The notes beneath the pieces were generated by a model that saw nothing but the letters and a program-made list of their open reading frames with translations, ran no database searches and was not told where the DNA came from. DNA of 64,000 bases, taken from the NCBI RefSeq assembly GCF_014200435.1, contig NZ_JACHBR010000001.1, positions 1,798,001 through 1,862,000 of the forward strand, written 5' to 3'. Position 1 is the stretch's first letter. Each line of letters starts with the position of its first letter. This DNA is from Sphaerisporangium krabiense. GTDB lineage: Bacteria; Actinomycetota; Actinomycetes; Streptosporangiales; Streptosporangiaceae. Below are positions 1 to 8,338 of this stretch, in pieces. The position numbers and the translations under genes were made by a program.

Positions 1-992
1 CGGGACAGGTAGTTGTCCAGCGCGCCCTCGTCGCCTCCGGCCTCGCGTAGCTGGGCCCTGAACGACTCAGGGGACTCGGCGAGGACCAACCGGTGGCTGT
101 TCAGCGCCATGGTCATCACACTGCTCATAGACAGGGGAATCCATTCGCCGAACTCGTCAGGACCCTCAAGGGCGCCCTCGCCTCTGATCACTTCCAGTCC
201 CATACCATTGGCGTCGAGCAGCGCGACAGTCGCGCGGTCGGCCGTCAGCATCGTACGGCCGATATTCCAGACCACGTCCACAACTTGTTGCAGAGTGATC
301 GCCTCTGCCAGCAGGGCGGTTGCCCGCTGCAGGTGAACTCCTTCGTGAATGGCGCCGGCGGAATGGCCTTGCACTGGTGGCCGAGAGTCCAGCTCATCGA
401 GAAGTTCTTCGAGTACCTGGACGCGTAGTTCCGCCTGCCGGGTTCGGTCGCGGGCCAGTTTCAGTTGCTCGCTGAGATAGCTGATCTCGTGGTCGTATCG
501 CGTGCGGTCGTGATCCCAGGCGGCACGAAGACGCTCATTCTCGATGACCAGGTGCTGGAGGCTTCCGTTACGCTCGGTGAGCTGGCGCTCCAGTGTCTGG
601 GCGTAGCGCTCGGCCTCCTTCCAGCTAGTGACCGCGATCTCTAACTCATCACTGACCTTACGGATCCGGTACTCGTGCGGATGAGCGACTTTGAGAGCGG
701 CCATCTGAAGGTCTACGAGGTGCGCGCGGACCTCATCGGTCACGGCAGTTCCTGCACTCGCCCGCAAGGCCAGCACCTGATCGAGAAACCACCTGTCAGC
801 GGGCACTCGTTTGCCATTCAGGTACCGGGACACACTGCCCTTATCGATCGGGTGAAGCCGGGAGAACAGGCTTATCGACATACCCAGGGCGGTGAACTGA
901 GCGCGCAACTCTTTCGCCCACACCATGACCTGCGGACTGAGTTCCGGGCTCAATGGCGCCAACTCGGCTGGACGGCGGTCGATCTCGCTCAC
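1..992 (-). CDS. XRE-type HTH / coiled-coil / GAF sensor protein (3' end outside window)
   Basis: I translated this from the minus strand; it starts at a GTG (GTGAGCGAGATC) and stays open to the window edge, giving about 330 residues. Residues about 20-75 look like a Cro/C1-type helix-turn-helix (ALGMSISLFSR, then KGSVSRYLNGKRVP). Residues 110-200 are charged and heptad-like, typical of a coiled coil. From about residue 222 the sequence reads like a GAF domain (RATALLAEAITLQQVVDVVW, then DRATVALLD). The family logic is a DNA-binding protein with a small-molecule or phosphatase-linked sensor; a further output domain may lie beyond the edge. An AAGGGCG sequence lies upstream of the GTG. A near-palindrome at 1049-1067 may be its own operator. 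The domain calls rest on pattern only, and the ligand is unknown. Confidence 0.7.
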   Translation of the reverse strand, partial: MSEIDRRPAELAPLSPELSPQVMVWAKELRAQFTALGMSISLFSRLHPIDKGSVSRYLNGKRVPADRWFLDQVLALRASAGTAVTDEVRAHLVDLQMAALKVAHPHEYRIRKVSDELEIAVTSWKEAERYAQTLERQLTERNGSLQHLVIENERLRAAWDHDRTRYDHEISYLSEQLKLARDRTRQAELRVQVLEELLDELDSRPPVQGHSAGAIHEGVHLQRATALLAEAITLQQVVDVVWNIGRTMLTADRATVALLDANGMGLEVIRGEGALEGPDEFGEWIPLSMSSVMTMALNSHRLVLAESPESFRAQLREAGGDEGALDNYLS

Positions 993-1048
993 GCGTCCAT
1001 CATCGCCCTTGCGCATTGGCCCCGGGAGCGCTCGTCGCCATTGATGGC

Positions 1049-1067
1049 GTTGCCAACTGTTCGCAAC
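1049..1067. promoter_or_regulatory. Near-perfect 19-bp palindrome upstream of the XRE gene
   Basis: GTTGCCAACTGTTCGCAAC pairs with itself in eight of nine positions. It lies 57 bp before the XRE-GAF start, between divergent genes, as an autoregulatory operator would. The role is inferred. Confidence 0.4.
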
Positions 1068-1142
1068 GTGACACCTGTGGCCGTTGCAGTGCGGCGCAAC
1101 ACCTCGGACTTCTGGCTTCCTAGAGCCAAGCACTTGCGCCCT

Positions 1143-1160
1143 GCCCCGCCACAGCGGGGC
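1143..1160. other. Short GC hairpin
   Basis: GCCCCGC and GCGGGGC form a perfect 7-bp stem with a CACA loop, 23 bp before the small membrane-protein start. There is no U-tract, so it could be a 5'-UTR structure or a weak terminator. Confidence 0.35.
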
Positions 1161-1183
1161 GGACTGGAACGAGAGGAATCCTC

Positions 1184-1402
1184 GTGAATCGCCCGGCTCG
1201 CTCAACGTCCCCGCTCCTGACCGTTCGGGCCGCCCTGATCTTCGGCCTGTCCCTGATCTTCGGCGCGGCGGCCGGAGCCCTTACCTATTGGGCCACTAGA
1301 TCCGCCGCCGGGGCGTTTCTGGGCACTGGCGCCGCTACAGGTGGCACGATCGGGCTTCTCAACCAAATCATCAGCGACACCACTATCGACAATGGCGACT
1401 AA
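1184..1402 (+). CDS. Small membrane protein, 72 aa, unknown function
   Basis: A GTG start follows a GAGAGGA ribosome-binding site at good spacing. The product has a basic N-terminus, one hydrophobic helix at residues 13-37 (AALIFGLSLIFGAAAGALTY) and a second glycine/alanine-rich hydrophobic stretch at 40-62, so one or two membrane spans are likely. It is divergent from the XRE-GAF gene. I do not recognise a family. The ribosome-binding site and membrane pattern support it being real; its length and lack of known relatives keep confidence moderate. Confidence 0.5.
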   Translation: MNRPARSTSPLLTVRAALIFGLSLIFGAAAGALTYWATRSAAGAFLGTGAATGGTIGLLNQIISDTTIDNGD

Positions 1403-1571
1403 TGCCACAGCACGCAATACCAATCCTCGGCTCCATCAGGCTGCCTGCGTGATCGCCACTCACGACGGAGCAAGACCTCTATGGCTTTCATGGCCCGCGA
1501 CGTACAGCCAAGGACCTGGTTGGGAGCCGAGGAAACAGGCGAAGGGTTCAAGTCACCCTCGGATCCGCACT

Positions 1572-1610
1572 CTGGTGCATGGTGGGCCTGGCCTCGACTA
1601 CGACGACCTC
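1572..1610 (+). pseudogene. Possible remnant of an alpha/beta hydrolase N-terminal region
   Basis: This stretch encodes LVHGGPGLDYDDL, which matches the oxyanion-hole segment (HGGPG, then a D-x-x-Y/L pattern) of proline-iminopeptidase-type hydrolases. No start, nucleophile elbow or other hydrolase motif follows in frame. It overlaps the end of an opposite-strand NmrA-like remnant. The surrounding 1403-1734 region shows no intact gene. Confidence 0.25.
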
Positions 1611-1741
1611 TCGCACGGGTTCGCAGACGAGGCGCAGGTCCACAGATCCCGGGTCACGGCGCCGGCTTTCGCGTGGGTGACCAGACGCTCCACGACCGGA
1701 CGTCCGGGTTCACCAGACGCGGCTGTGATCGCGATCAGGAG
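1598..1741 (-). pseudogene. Remnant of an NmrA-like NAD(P)-binding protein gene
   Basis: Overlapping the hydrolase stop, the minus strand encodes LIAITAASGEPGRPVVERL and then AGAVTRDL before a stop. This parallels the N-terminal Rossmann segment of NmrA-type proteins (V-T-G-A-T-G-x-x-G-R, then V-R-A-L-T-R-D-P), as in the intact gene at 48513 in this window. The glycine motif is eroded (TAASGE for TGATG) and nothing further in this frame resembles the family. It is best read as a decayed fragment left by deletion. Confidence 0.4.
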
Positions 1742-3012
1742 GCCCCGTCCGCCGGTGAGCGGGCGGGGTCGGTGGGCGCGGTGTAGGCGGGGCGGGGAAG
1801 GGGGCGGTCGAGGAGGAAGGCCGTGAGGAGGCCGCGGTAGAGGTCGGGGCGGCCGTTGGCGATGGAGTGGCCGGCGCCGGGGATGTAGACGAGGGTCGAC
1901 TCGGGGAGTGTGCGCCGGTAGTCGTAGGTGACCTCCCACTTCAGGTAGTCGCACTGGCCGCGCATGATGAGCGTGGGCACATGGACGCCGCGCAGCCTCG
2001 GCCGCGGGTCGGCGACCGCGGCGGCGTCCGCGGCGGTGATCTGGTTGCCGTAGAAGCCGGGCAGGTTGCCGTGCACCGGGGCGGGGGGCGCGTTCTCGCA
2101 GCCGGTGGCGTCCTTGGCGACGAGCAGAAGCTCCCGCATCCGGGTGTCGGCCTCCGCGTCGGGCACCATGGCGTGCGCGGCGGCGGGGTTGAGCTGGAGG
2201 AGCAGTGCCTGCGCCAGCATGCGCGGGGTGCTGGTCAGTTCGTCGGCTCGGGCCTGGAGGCCGGCGGGCAGGGTGTCCCAGGGAGAGCCGATCCCGTTCG
2301 GGAAGGCGGGCTCCCAGATGGCGCCCGGCGAGGTGAGCACGGCCTTGGCGACGCGATCGGGGTGCGCGGCGAGGTAGGCGGCCGAGAGCGTGCCACCCCA
2401 GGAGCGGCCGACCAGGATCATCTTCTCTGCGCCGATGGTCTGGCGGATCGCCTCGAGGTCGGCCACGTGCCGGGCGACCGTGTAGCCGCTCGGGTCGGCC
2501 AGCCGGGTGGAGCGTCCGGCGCCGAGCTGATCGTAGGCGTAGACGTCGAAGCCGGCCGCCGCGAGTTCCCGGCCGCCCTCCGGGAGCCCCTCCCCTGGCG
2601 TTCCCGGTCCGCCGTGCAGGAAGATCACGGGCGGGCGGCCGGCCACGCCCTCTCCGCCGAGCTTGACGTAGGCGATGGTCGAGCCGGTGGGCAGCCGCCA
2701 GAACGCGACCGGCGCGGGGGGCGCGGCCGGCGCGGGCACGGGGGACGCGCGGAACACCGTGAGCGCCGCGAGGGCGGCGACCGCGAGGGTGTTGACCACG
2801 ACGTAGGGGATGACGAGCCGTGGTGCGCCGAGTCTCCGGAACGCGGGCCGCCCCAGTAGCCGGCTGATCACCGCGACCGCTGCCAGCCCGGCCGCCGCGA
2901 ACACCGGCACGCTCGCGGTCACCACGGCGGTGAGGAAGAACGCGACCACCCCGGCCACCACCGCGGCGATCTCCGCACCGACCAGCAGGACCGCCCCTGA
3001 CACACGTTTCAT
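1735..3012 (-). CDS. Membrane-anchored alpha/beta hydrolase (proline iminopeptidase-like)
   Basis: The protein has 425 aa. Residues 5-90 hold about three hydrophobic helices, and residues 105-400 an alpha/beta-hydrolase fold facing one side of the membrane. Visible active-site elements are HGGPG at 133-137 (oxyanion hole), GRSWGG with nucleophile Ser204, Asp355 in the RGQCDYLKWE segment, and His382 in GAGHS. The HGGPGTPGEG start and GRSWGGTL elbow place it with S33-type peptidases/prolyl aminopeptidases, but soluble members lack the three-helix leader, so the substrate may differ. It lies upstream of a two-component pair on the same strand with a small gap and may be co-expressed. The fold assignment is firm and the substrate unknown. 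Confidence 0.85.
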   Translation of the reverse strand: MKRVSGAVLLVGAEIAAVVAGVVAFFLTAVVTASVPVFAAAGLAAVAVISRLLGRPAFRRLGAPRLVIPYVVVNTLAVAALAALTVFRASPVPAPAAPPAPVAFWRLPTGSTIAYVKLGGEGVAGRPPVIFLHGGPGTPGEGLPEGGRELAAAGFDVYAYDQLGAGRSTRLADPSGYTVARHVADLEAIRQTIGAEKMILVGRSWGGTLSAAYLAAHPDRVAKAVLTSPGAIWEPAFPNGIGSPWDTLPAGLQARADELTSTPRMLAQALLLQLNPAAAHAMVPDAEADTRMRELLLVAKDATGCENAPPAPVHGNLPGFYGNQITAADAAAVADPRPRLRGVHVPTLIMRGQCDYLKWEVTYDYRRTLPESTLVYIPGAGHSIANGRPDLYRGLLTAFLLDRPLPRPAYTAPTDPARSPADGAS

Positions 3013-3089
3013 ACGGCAACGCTATGAACGGCGGGCGGGCCGTCCCTCCTGCCCAGGACCGATCCGGACTCCCGCCGCGCGGCGGGGTG

Positions 3090-3743
3090 TCAGTGGTTCC
3101 CGGGACGGATCAGGCCCGATTCGTAGGCGTAGATGGTGGCGTGCAACCGGTCGCGCACGCCGAGTTTGGCCAGGATCACCGAGACGTGGTCCTTGACCGT
3201 GGCCGGACTGATCCGGAGGGCACGGCCGATCTCGGCGTTGGACAGCCCTCGGGCGAGATGCCGCAGTACCTGGCTCTCGCGTGGCGTGAACCGGTCCAGT
3301 GCGGTCGCCGGGGCGGGGGTGGAGGCCGCGGCGAGGCGGCCGAGCAGCCGCTGCGTGATCGCGGGGTCCAGTAGCGCGTCGCCACGGGCGATGACCCGCA
3401 CCGCGTCGACGACCCGCGCGGGCTCGGCGTCCTTGAGCAGGAAGCCGGACGCGCCCGCGCGCAGAGCCCCGAACACGTACTCGTCGAGGCCGAAGGTCGT
3501 CAGAACGATGACCCTGGTGCCGGAGGCGCGGGCGGTGATGGACGCGGTGGCGGCCAGCCCGTCGAGCACCGGCATCCTGACGTCCATGAGCACGACGTCC
3601 GGCCGCAGCGACGCGACCATCGCGACGGCGGAGTGCCCGTCCGCGGCCTGCCCCACCACCTCGAGATCAGGCTCGGCGGCGAGCACGGCGCTGATACCGG
3701 CCCTGACCACCGCCTGGTCGTCGGCCACCATCACCCTGATCAT
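3090..3743 (-). CDS. LuxR/NarL-family response regulator
   Basis: It starts at the ATG giving MIRVMVADDQ, which overlaps the kinase stop as ATGA; an in-frame start four codons upstream lies inside the kinase gene and is less likely. The product is 217 aa. The receiver domain spans about 1-118, with acidic pocket D8/D9, phospho-acceptor Asp54 (VLMDVRMP), a Thr-Thr switch (VLTTFG) and Lys in FLLKDAEP. The GerE/LuxR helix-turn-helix spans about 148-212 (TPRESQVLRHLARGLSNAEI, then SPATVKDHV). It is translationally coupled to the histidine kinase and is its likely phosphotransfer partner. Targets are unknown. Confidence 0.95.
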   Translation of the reverse strand: MIRVMVADDQAVVRAGISAVLAAEPDLEVVGQAADGHSAVAMVASLRPDVVLMDVRMPVLDGLAATASITARASGTRVIVLTTFGLDEYVFGALRAGASGFLLKDAEPARVVDAVRVIARGDALLDPAITQRLLGRLAAASTPAPATALDRFTPRESQVLRHLARGLSNAEIGRALRISPATVKDHVSVILAKLGVRDRLHATIYAYESGLIRPGNH

Positions 3744-5647
3744 CTGGGCAACCACACGTGTACGGTGCCGCCCGCTCCCACGGCCGACGCGCCGCCGTAC
3801 GCGTCGGCCAGCACGTGCAGGCGCCGCCGCGCGTCCGGGCTCGTCGCGCCCGCGACGAGCACACCGTCATGCCGGTAGGACACGGTGACCGCTGGTCCGG
3901 AGAACTCCTGTGCGGCTCGGAACATGCCCACCTCGAGCTCCGGGACCAGTCCCCGCGGATCGCCGATCTGACGTACCGCGACCATCTGCCGCGCGGCCAG
4001 GACCGCCAGCCCGGCGAGCGTCGGCGGCGGGTCGTCGGCGCCCGAGGGCCGGCGCAACTCGTCCAGCAGCTCCCTGACCGCGCCGAGCCCGGCGCGGGCC
4101 TCGTCGAGCACCACGCTGAGCCGACCTTCGTCGGCCGCCACCACGACCGCTTCCGCGTGTCGCGAGGCCGTACGGCGCAGCCCCGCCGCGACCCGCTCGC
4201 GTTCTGCCCGCGCGGCGGCCGACAGCCGCCGCCTGTGCAGGTCGCCGGCCGCTCCTTCCGCCTCGCGACGCCGTGCTCGCGCCCGCGCCACCATCGCGCC
4301 CAGCGCCCAGACCGGCACCGTCACGACGGCCACGCCCAGGGCGAGCACCGCCCAGACGGCCGCGCCGTCACCGCTGACGCCCGGCCCCATGGCCAGCGCC
4401 AGGCCGCCCACCGCGGCGACGAGCAGGGCCGCGAGCAGCCCCCGGGCCCGATCACGATGGACGCCGAAGGCGTACACCTGCGCCAACTCCACCCAGAAGC
4501 CCCACAGGAACAGGTCACCCGCGGGTATCGAGGACCATCCGGCCACCCACGCCGCCAGGGCGATCGGGTAGATCGACACCATCGCCGCGAGGCTCCACAG
4601 CGGCGCTCGCGTACGCCACCACAGCGGTATCGCATGCGCCACGAACAGGGGGACCAGCACGGCCAACTGCTTGGTGGAGACCGTCGTGGAGCCCGGCAGC
4701 AGGCTCGCCCCTATCGACAGCGCGAAGGCGAGCCCGACCAGCGCGGCGTCCCAGGCGCGTGGGCCGCGCCACCACTCCGCCCTGACCGGGGGGACCTCGG
4801 CGGCGGCGGGAAAACGCGCACGCACCGTCCACCCGGGGCCGTCAGGGCTCGCCTCGAAGGTTCCACCGCGGCTCGCCACCGTCGCGGCCAGCCCTGCCAG
4901 CCCATGCCCGGAACCGAGGTCGCCATGCCGTGCCGCGCCGCCGCCGTCACTGACCAGCACTGTCAGGCAGCCGGAGTCGTGCTCCACGCCGACCCGCACC
5001 TCGGCCCCGCTCGCGTACCGCGCCGCGTTGGTCAACGCCTCGCGGACCACGCGGTAGGCCGCGTCCGCGACCTGCGGTGACACATGGTCGACCGTTCTGC
5101 GGTAGGTGAGGCCGAGCTCAGGCCACGAGCCGATCAGCCCGTCTATCGCCGCGAGATCGGACACGGTGGTATCCACGACGGCCAGTTCGGCGGCGGCCGA
5201 CCGGCCCTCCTGTCCGGCGTGCCGCAGAGCGTCCTCCTGGAGCCCGCGATCGGTCACGTGCAGGGCCGAGGCCGCGCTCACCGCGATGCTCGTGAGGCGG
5301 TGAGCGGCCGTGTCGTGCAACTCGGCGGCCAACCTGAGCCGCTCGGCGTCGGCCGCCGCCGACCACTGCGCCGGCCACGCCGCGCGGTACGCGGCCAGCG
5401 CGTCCCGTCGCGCTCGGCTCCGTCTGCGCGACCGGCCGAACGCCCAGGCCATCGCGACCAGGCCACCTGACAGCAGGGCCAGTCCCGCCACTGACCGCGG
5501 CGGCTCCCCGACGATCGCGGCCTCACCCGCCACCACCACAACGATCACACCCGCCGCCGCGGCCGCGGCCCCGGCGGTGCGCCGAACGGCGATGCCGTAC
5601 AGAACCATGGCGGCGACGAGGAGGGTCCATGACACGACGCTCACCAC
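3740..5647 (-). CDS. Tandem NarL-type histidine kinase with a degenerate second half
   Basis: With the GTG start at 5647 the product is about 635 aa; a longer start at 5719 is possible but its ribosome-binding site is too close. The first half has three to four membrane helices, a HisKA_3 dimerisation helix with phospho-acceptor near His111 (AAELHDTAAHRLTSI) and a HATPase domain (REALTNAARYASGA, VSDGGG, GLAGLAATVASRGG). The second half repeats the plan: several membrane helices, then a helix reading ERERVAAGLRRTASRH, where Arg-Arg replaces the expected His-Asp, and a C-terminal ATPase-like region without a clear N box. The kinase thus looks like a duplicated pair whose second copy lost catalysis and may serve as a sensor. 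It is translationally coupled to the response regulator. Confidence 0.88.
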   Translation of the reverse strand: MVSVVSWTLLVAAMVLYGIAVRRTAGAAAAAAGVIVVVVAGEAAIVGEPPRSVAGLALLSGGLVAMAWAFGRSRRRSRARRDALAAYRAAWPAQWSAAADAERLRLAAELHDTAAHRLTSIAVSAASALHVTDRGLQEDALRHAGQEGRSAAAELAVVDTTVSDLAAIDGLIGSWPELGLTYRRTVDHVSPQVADAAYRVVREALTNAARYASGAEVRVGVEHDSGCLTVLVSDGGGAARHGDLGSGHGLAGLAATVASRGGTFEASPDGPGWTVRARFPAAAEVPPVRAEWWRGPRAWDAALVGLAFALSIGASLLPGSTTVSTKQLAVLVPLFVAHAIPLWWRTRAPLWSLAAMVSIYPIALAAWVAGWSSIPAGDLFLWGFWVELAQVYAFGVHRDRARGLLAALLVAAVGGLALAMGPGVSGDGAAVWAVLALGVAVVTVPVWALGAMVARARARRREAEGAAGDLHRRRLSAAARAERERVAAGLRRTASRHAEAVVVAADEGRLSVVLDEARAGLGAVRELLDELRRPSGADDPPPTLAGLAVLAARQMVAVRQIGDPRGLVPELEVGMFRAAQEFSGPAVTVSYRHDGVLVAGATSPDARRRLHVLADAYGGASAVGAGGTVHVWLPR

Positions 5648-5765
5648 CAGATCATGCCTCGCCCCGAGGAAGTGGCGGGAACCAGGCCGGGTGTGCGGGC
5701 GACTACTGATGGGAGCCACTCCCTGGCACCCGTGGTGCCGTCAGCCGCCGCCCTCAGGAGGATCC

Positions 5766-7358
5766 GTGCCGCGACCACGTTCGCTCGTCGCCGCCCTCGC
5801 CGTGTCGCTCGCGTTCGCCGGCGCCTGTAGCTCCGGATCCGGCGGCGCACCCGCGAGCGGCGCTTCGGGGTCCACGAGCGGCGCTTCGGCGTCCACGACG
5901 CTGCGCATCGGGCTGAGCGCGGAGTCGGGGGCGCTGGATCCGCACGCGTTCACCGGGAACTTCCTGCTGCTGGACGCGATCTACGAACCGCTGGTCACCT
6001 ACGGCGAGAACGGCCGGCTGGAGCCGGGCCTGGCCGAGTCCTGGACCGTCGCCAAGGACGGCAAGCAGGTGACGTTCGACCTGCGGGACGGCGTGCGCTT
6101 CACCGACGGCGCGCCGGTGGACGCCGCCGCCGTCAAGTGGAACTTCGATCGGTGGGTGGGCAACGAGCGCTTCTCCTTCTTCCGGGCGTCGAAGGTCATC
6201 ACCGCGGTCGAGGCTCCGGACCCGGACACCGTCGTGCTCAAGCTGTCCGAGCCGTACGAGCCCTTGCTCCAGGAGATGTCGATCGTACGGCCCGTCCGGC
6301 TGCTCAGCCCGAAGTCGGTCGCCGCCGACGGCAGGTTCCAGAACGCTGTGGGCACCGGCGCCTGGAAGCTCGTGTCCAACACCGCCACGGGAGCGGTGCT
6401 GGAACGCAACGACGGCTACTGGGGGCAGAAACCCCGGCTGAAGCGGCTGGAGTTCAAGGTCATCCCCGACTCGCAGGCCCGGATCGACGCGATGGCCAAC
6501 GGCGAGCTCGACCTGGCCGGCGGCCCGTACCTGGCGCCGATCACCCCCGTGGAGGCCCGCTCGCTCAGCGGGCGCGACGACGTCAAGCTGCTCACCGGCG
6601 CGCCGGACGTCTCCATCATGCTCGGGTTCAACCCCAAGGGCCCGGCCGGCGACAAGGCGGTACGGGAGGCCGTCATCAAGTCGATCGACACCGCGTCGCT
6701 GGCGAAGGCGCTGTTCCTGGGGCAGGCGCGACCGGCCAGGCGGGTGTTCCCGCCGGACGTGCCCGACTCCGGCACCGATCTGCGCCTGGGCTTCGACCCG
6801 GCCGGTGCGGCCGGAGCGCTGGACGCCGCCGGATACACCCTCGGCGGGAAGACCCGGGTCAAGGACGGGAAACCGCTCTCGCTGCGGCTGCTCATTCCCG
6901 CGGCCCCGGCCGAGGGGCAGCTCGACCCTCGCACCATGGCCGCGGCGATCGCCGCGGCTCTCGGGCAGGTGGGCATCGGGGTCGAGATCACGCCGGTCGA
7001 CGCCGCCGCGTACTACGACGAACGCGCGGAGGGCAGGTACGACATCACGTTCTTCGAGACCCTCGGCGCGCCCTACGATCCCTCCAGCTCGATCGTTTCC
7101 CTGTTCACCGGCGACGCGCGGGCACCGCTCTGGGCGACGCCGGCCACCGAGGACCTGGTCGACAAGGCGCTGTTCGCCCGGGACCCCGCCTCCCGCGCGA
7201 CGGCGTATCAGGCCCTCTATGACGCCGTGGCCGCCGACGCCGGGTTCGTGCCGCTGGTCTACCGGCCGCGGCTGTGGGCGGTCCGCGGCGAGGTGCGAGG
7301 CTTCGCGGTCCCGGCCACCGACGTCGACCTCGACCTGACCGGAGTCACCATCGGATGA
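5766..7358 (+). CDS. Peptide/nickel-type ABC transporter substrate-binding lipoprotein
   Basis: The GTG start is set by an AGGAGG ribosome-binding site five bases upstream, giving 530 aa. Residues 1-21 form a lipoprotein signal ending at Cys21 (LAFAGAC). The rest is a family 5 solute-binding protein (SBP_bac_5): the N-terminal block GALDPHAF, the segment LAESWTVAKDGKQVTFDLRD and the VRFTDGAPVDAAAVKWNFDR block are typical. It begins an operon of four genes (binding protein, permease, permease-ATPase fusion, ATPase) joined by ATGA or GTGA overlaps. The protein resembles NikA-like members, but peptide and nickel binders cannot be told apart by eye. Confidence 0.92.
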   Translation: MPRPRSLVAALAVSLAFAGACSSGSGGAPASGASGSTSGASASTTLRIGLSAESGALDPHAFTGNFLLLDAIYEPLVTYGENGRLEPGLAESWTVAKDGKQVTFDLRDGVRFTDGAPVDAAAVKWNFDRWVGNERFSFFRASKVITAVEAPDPDTVVLKLSEPYEPLLQEMSIVRPVRLLSPKSVAADGRFQNAVGTGAWKLVSNTATGAVLERNDGYWGQKPRLKRLEFKVIPDSQARIDAMANGELDLAGGPYLAPITPVEARSLSGRDDVKLLTGAPDVSIMLGFNPKGPAGDKAVREAVIKSIDTASLAKALFLGQARPARRVFPPDVPDSGTDLRLGFDPAGAAGALDAAGYTLGGKTRVKDGKPLSLRLLIPAAPAEGQLDPRTMAAAIAAALGQVGIGVEITPVDAAAYYDERAEGRYDITFFETLGAPYDPSSSIVSLFTGDARAPLWATPATEDLVDKALFARDPASRATAYQALYDAVAADAGFVPLVYRPRLWAVRGEVRGFAVPATDVDLDLTGVTIG

Positions 7359-8338
7359 GAGCACCGGGACGGGTGGGCTCCGCCGGACGCCACGCCGCGC
7401 GGTGGGCCGTCGACACCGCCGGGGTGCTCCTCGCGCTCTCCGCCGGCGTCTTCGCGCTCGTCCTGCTGGCGCGAGGTGACCCCGCGGCGGTCCTGGCGGC
7501 GACGAGAGCCGGCCGCGCCGCCACGCCCGAGCAGATCGAGGTCGTCCGCGCCGAACTGGGCCTCGACGCTCCCGCTCTGGTGCGGTACCTGCGGTGGCTC
7601 GCCGGCGCGAGCACCGGCGACTTCGGGGTGTCGCTGCGGACGAACACGCCGATCGGACCGGAGATGGCCGATCGGCTGGACGTGACGCTGAGGTTGGTGG
7701 CCGGCTCCGCCGTGGTGGCCCTCGTGGTGGGCATCGCCACCGGCGTCGCCGGAGCGGTGCTCGGACGCGGCCCGCTGCGCGGAGCCCTGCGCGGCGGGGC
7801 GCTGCTGGCGGCCTCGGTGCCGGCGTTCTGGCTGAGCTACCTGCTGGTGCTGGTGATCGCCCTTCGCCTCGGCCTGGCGCCGACGTCGGGGATGGCGGGC
7901 CCCGCGACATGGGTGATGCCGGTGACGGTGCTCGGACTGCCGGCGGCCGGCGCCCTCAGCCGGGTGGTGGCCGTCACGCTACGCGAGGCGCTCGACCGGC
8001 CGTACGTCCTCGCCGCGCGGGCGCGGGGCAGCGGGCCGGTCTCGATCGTGCTCCGCGACGGCCTGCCCAACGCCGCCGGGCCGATCCTGTCCCTGGCCGG
8101 AGTCATGGTCGGCGGTCTGCTGGTGGGCACGGTCGTCGTGGAGCAGATCTTCGGCTGGCCTGGTCTCGGCGCCTATTTCGTGCACGCGGCGGCGGCCAGG
8201 GACGTCCCTGCCATACAAGCCGGCGCGCTGGCCCTGGGCTGCGGGTTCATCCTGGCGAACCGCCTCGCCGACGTCCTGCACGCCCTCATCGACCGCCGTG
8301 GCGGGCGAAGGTCGCGGCTCCGGCAGGGAGGGACGTGA
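7355..8338 (+). CDS. ABC transporter permease (DppB/NikB-like)
   Basis: The ATG overlaps the binding-protein stop (ATGA). The product is 327 aa with about six membrane helices. The N-terminus holds the family element AELGLDAPALVRYLRWL, in which DppB-type permeases end the first periplasmic loop, followed by GDFGVSLRTNTPI. The EAA-type loop is visible around REALDRPYVLAARARG and the C-terminal VVVEQIFGWPGLG block is highly characteristic. It forms the transmembrane channel with the permease half of the next gene. Confidence 0.93.
   Translation: MRAPGRVGSAGRHAARWAVDTAGVLLALSAGVFALVLLARGDPAAVLAATRAGRAATPEQIEVVRAELGLDAPALVRYLRWLAGASTGDFGVSLRTNTPIGPEMADRLDVTLRLVAGSAVVALVVGIATGVAGAVLGRGPLRGALRGGALLAASVPAFWLSYLLVLVIALRLGLAPTSGMAGPATWVMPVTVLGLPAAGALSRVVAVTLREALDRPYVLAARARGSGPVSIVLRDGLPNAAGPILSLAGVMVGGLLVGTVVVEQIFGWPGLGAYFVHAAAARDVPAIQAGALALGCGFILANRLADVLHALIDRRGGRRSRLRQGGT

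Noticed and set aside
1541-1570. tRNA 3'-end-like sequence (GGGTTCAAGTCACCCTCGGATCC)
   Set aside because: The T-loop-like GTTCAAGTC is present but the T-stem pairs badly and no matching 5' acceptor or anticodon arm lies upstream, so it is not a tRNA and only a weak att-site idea.
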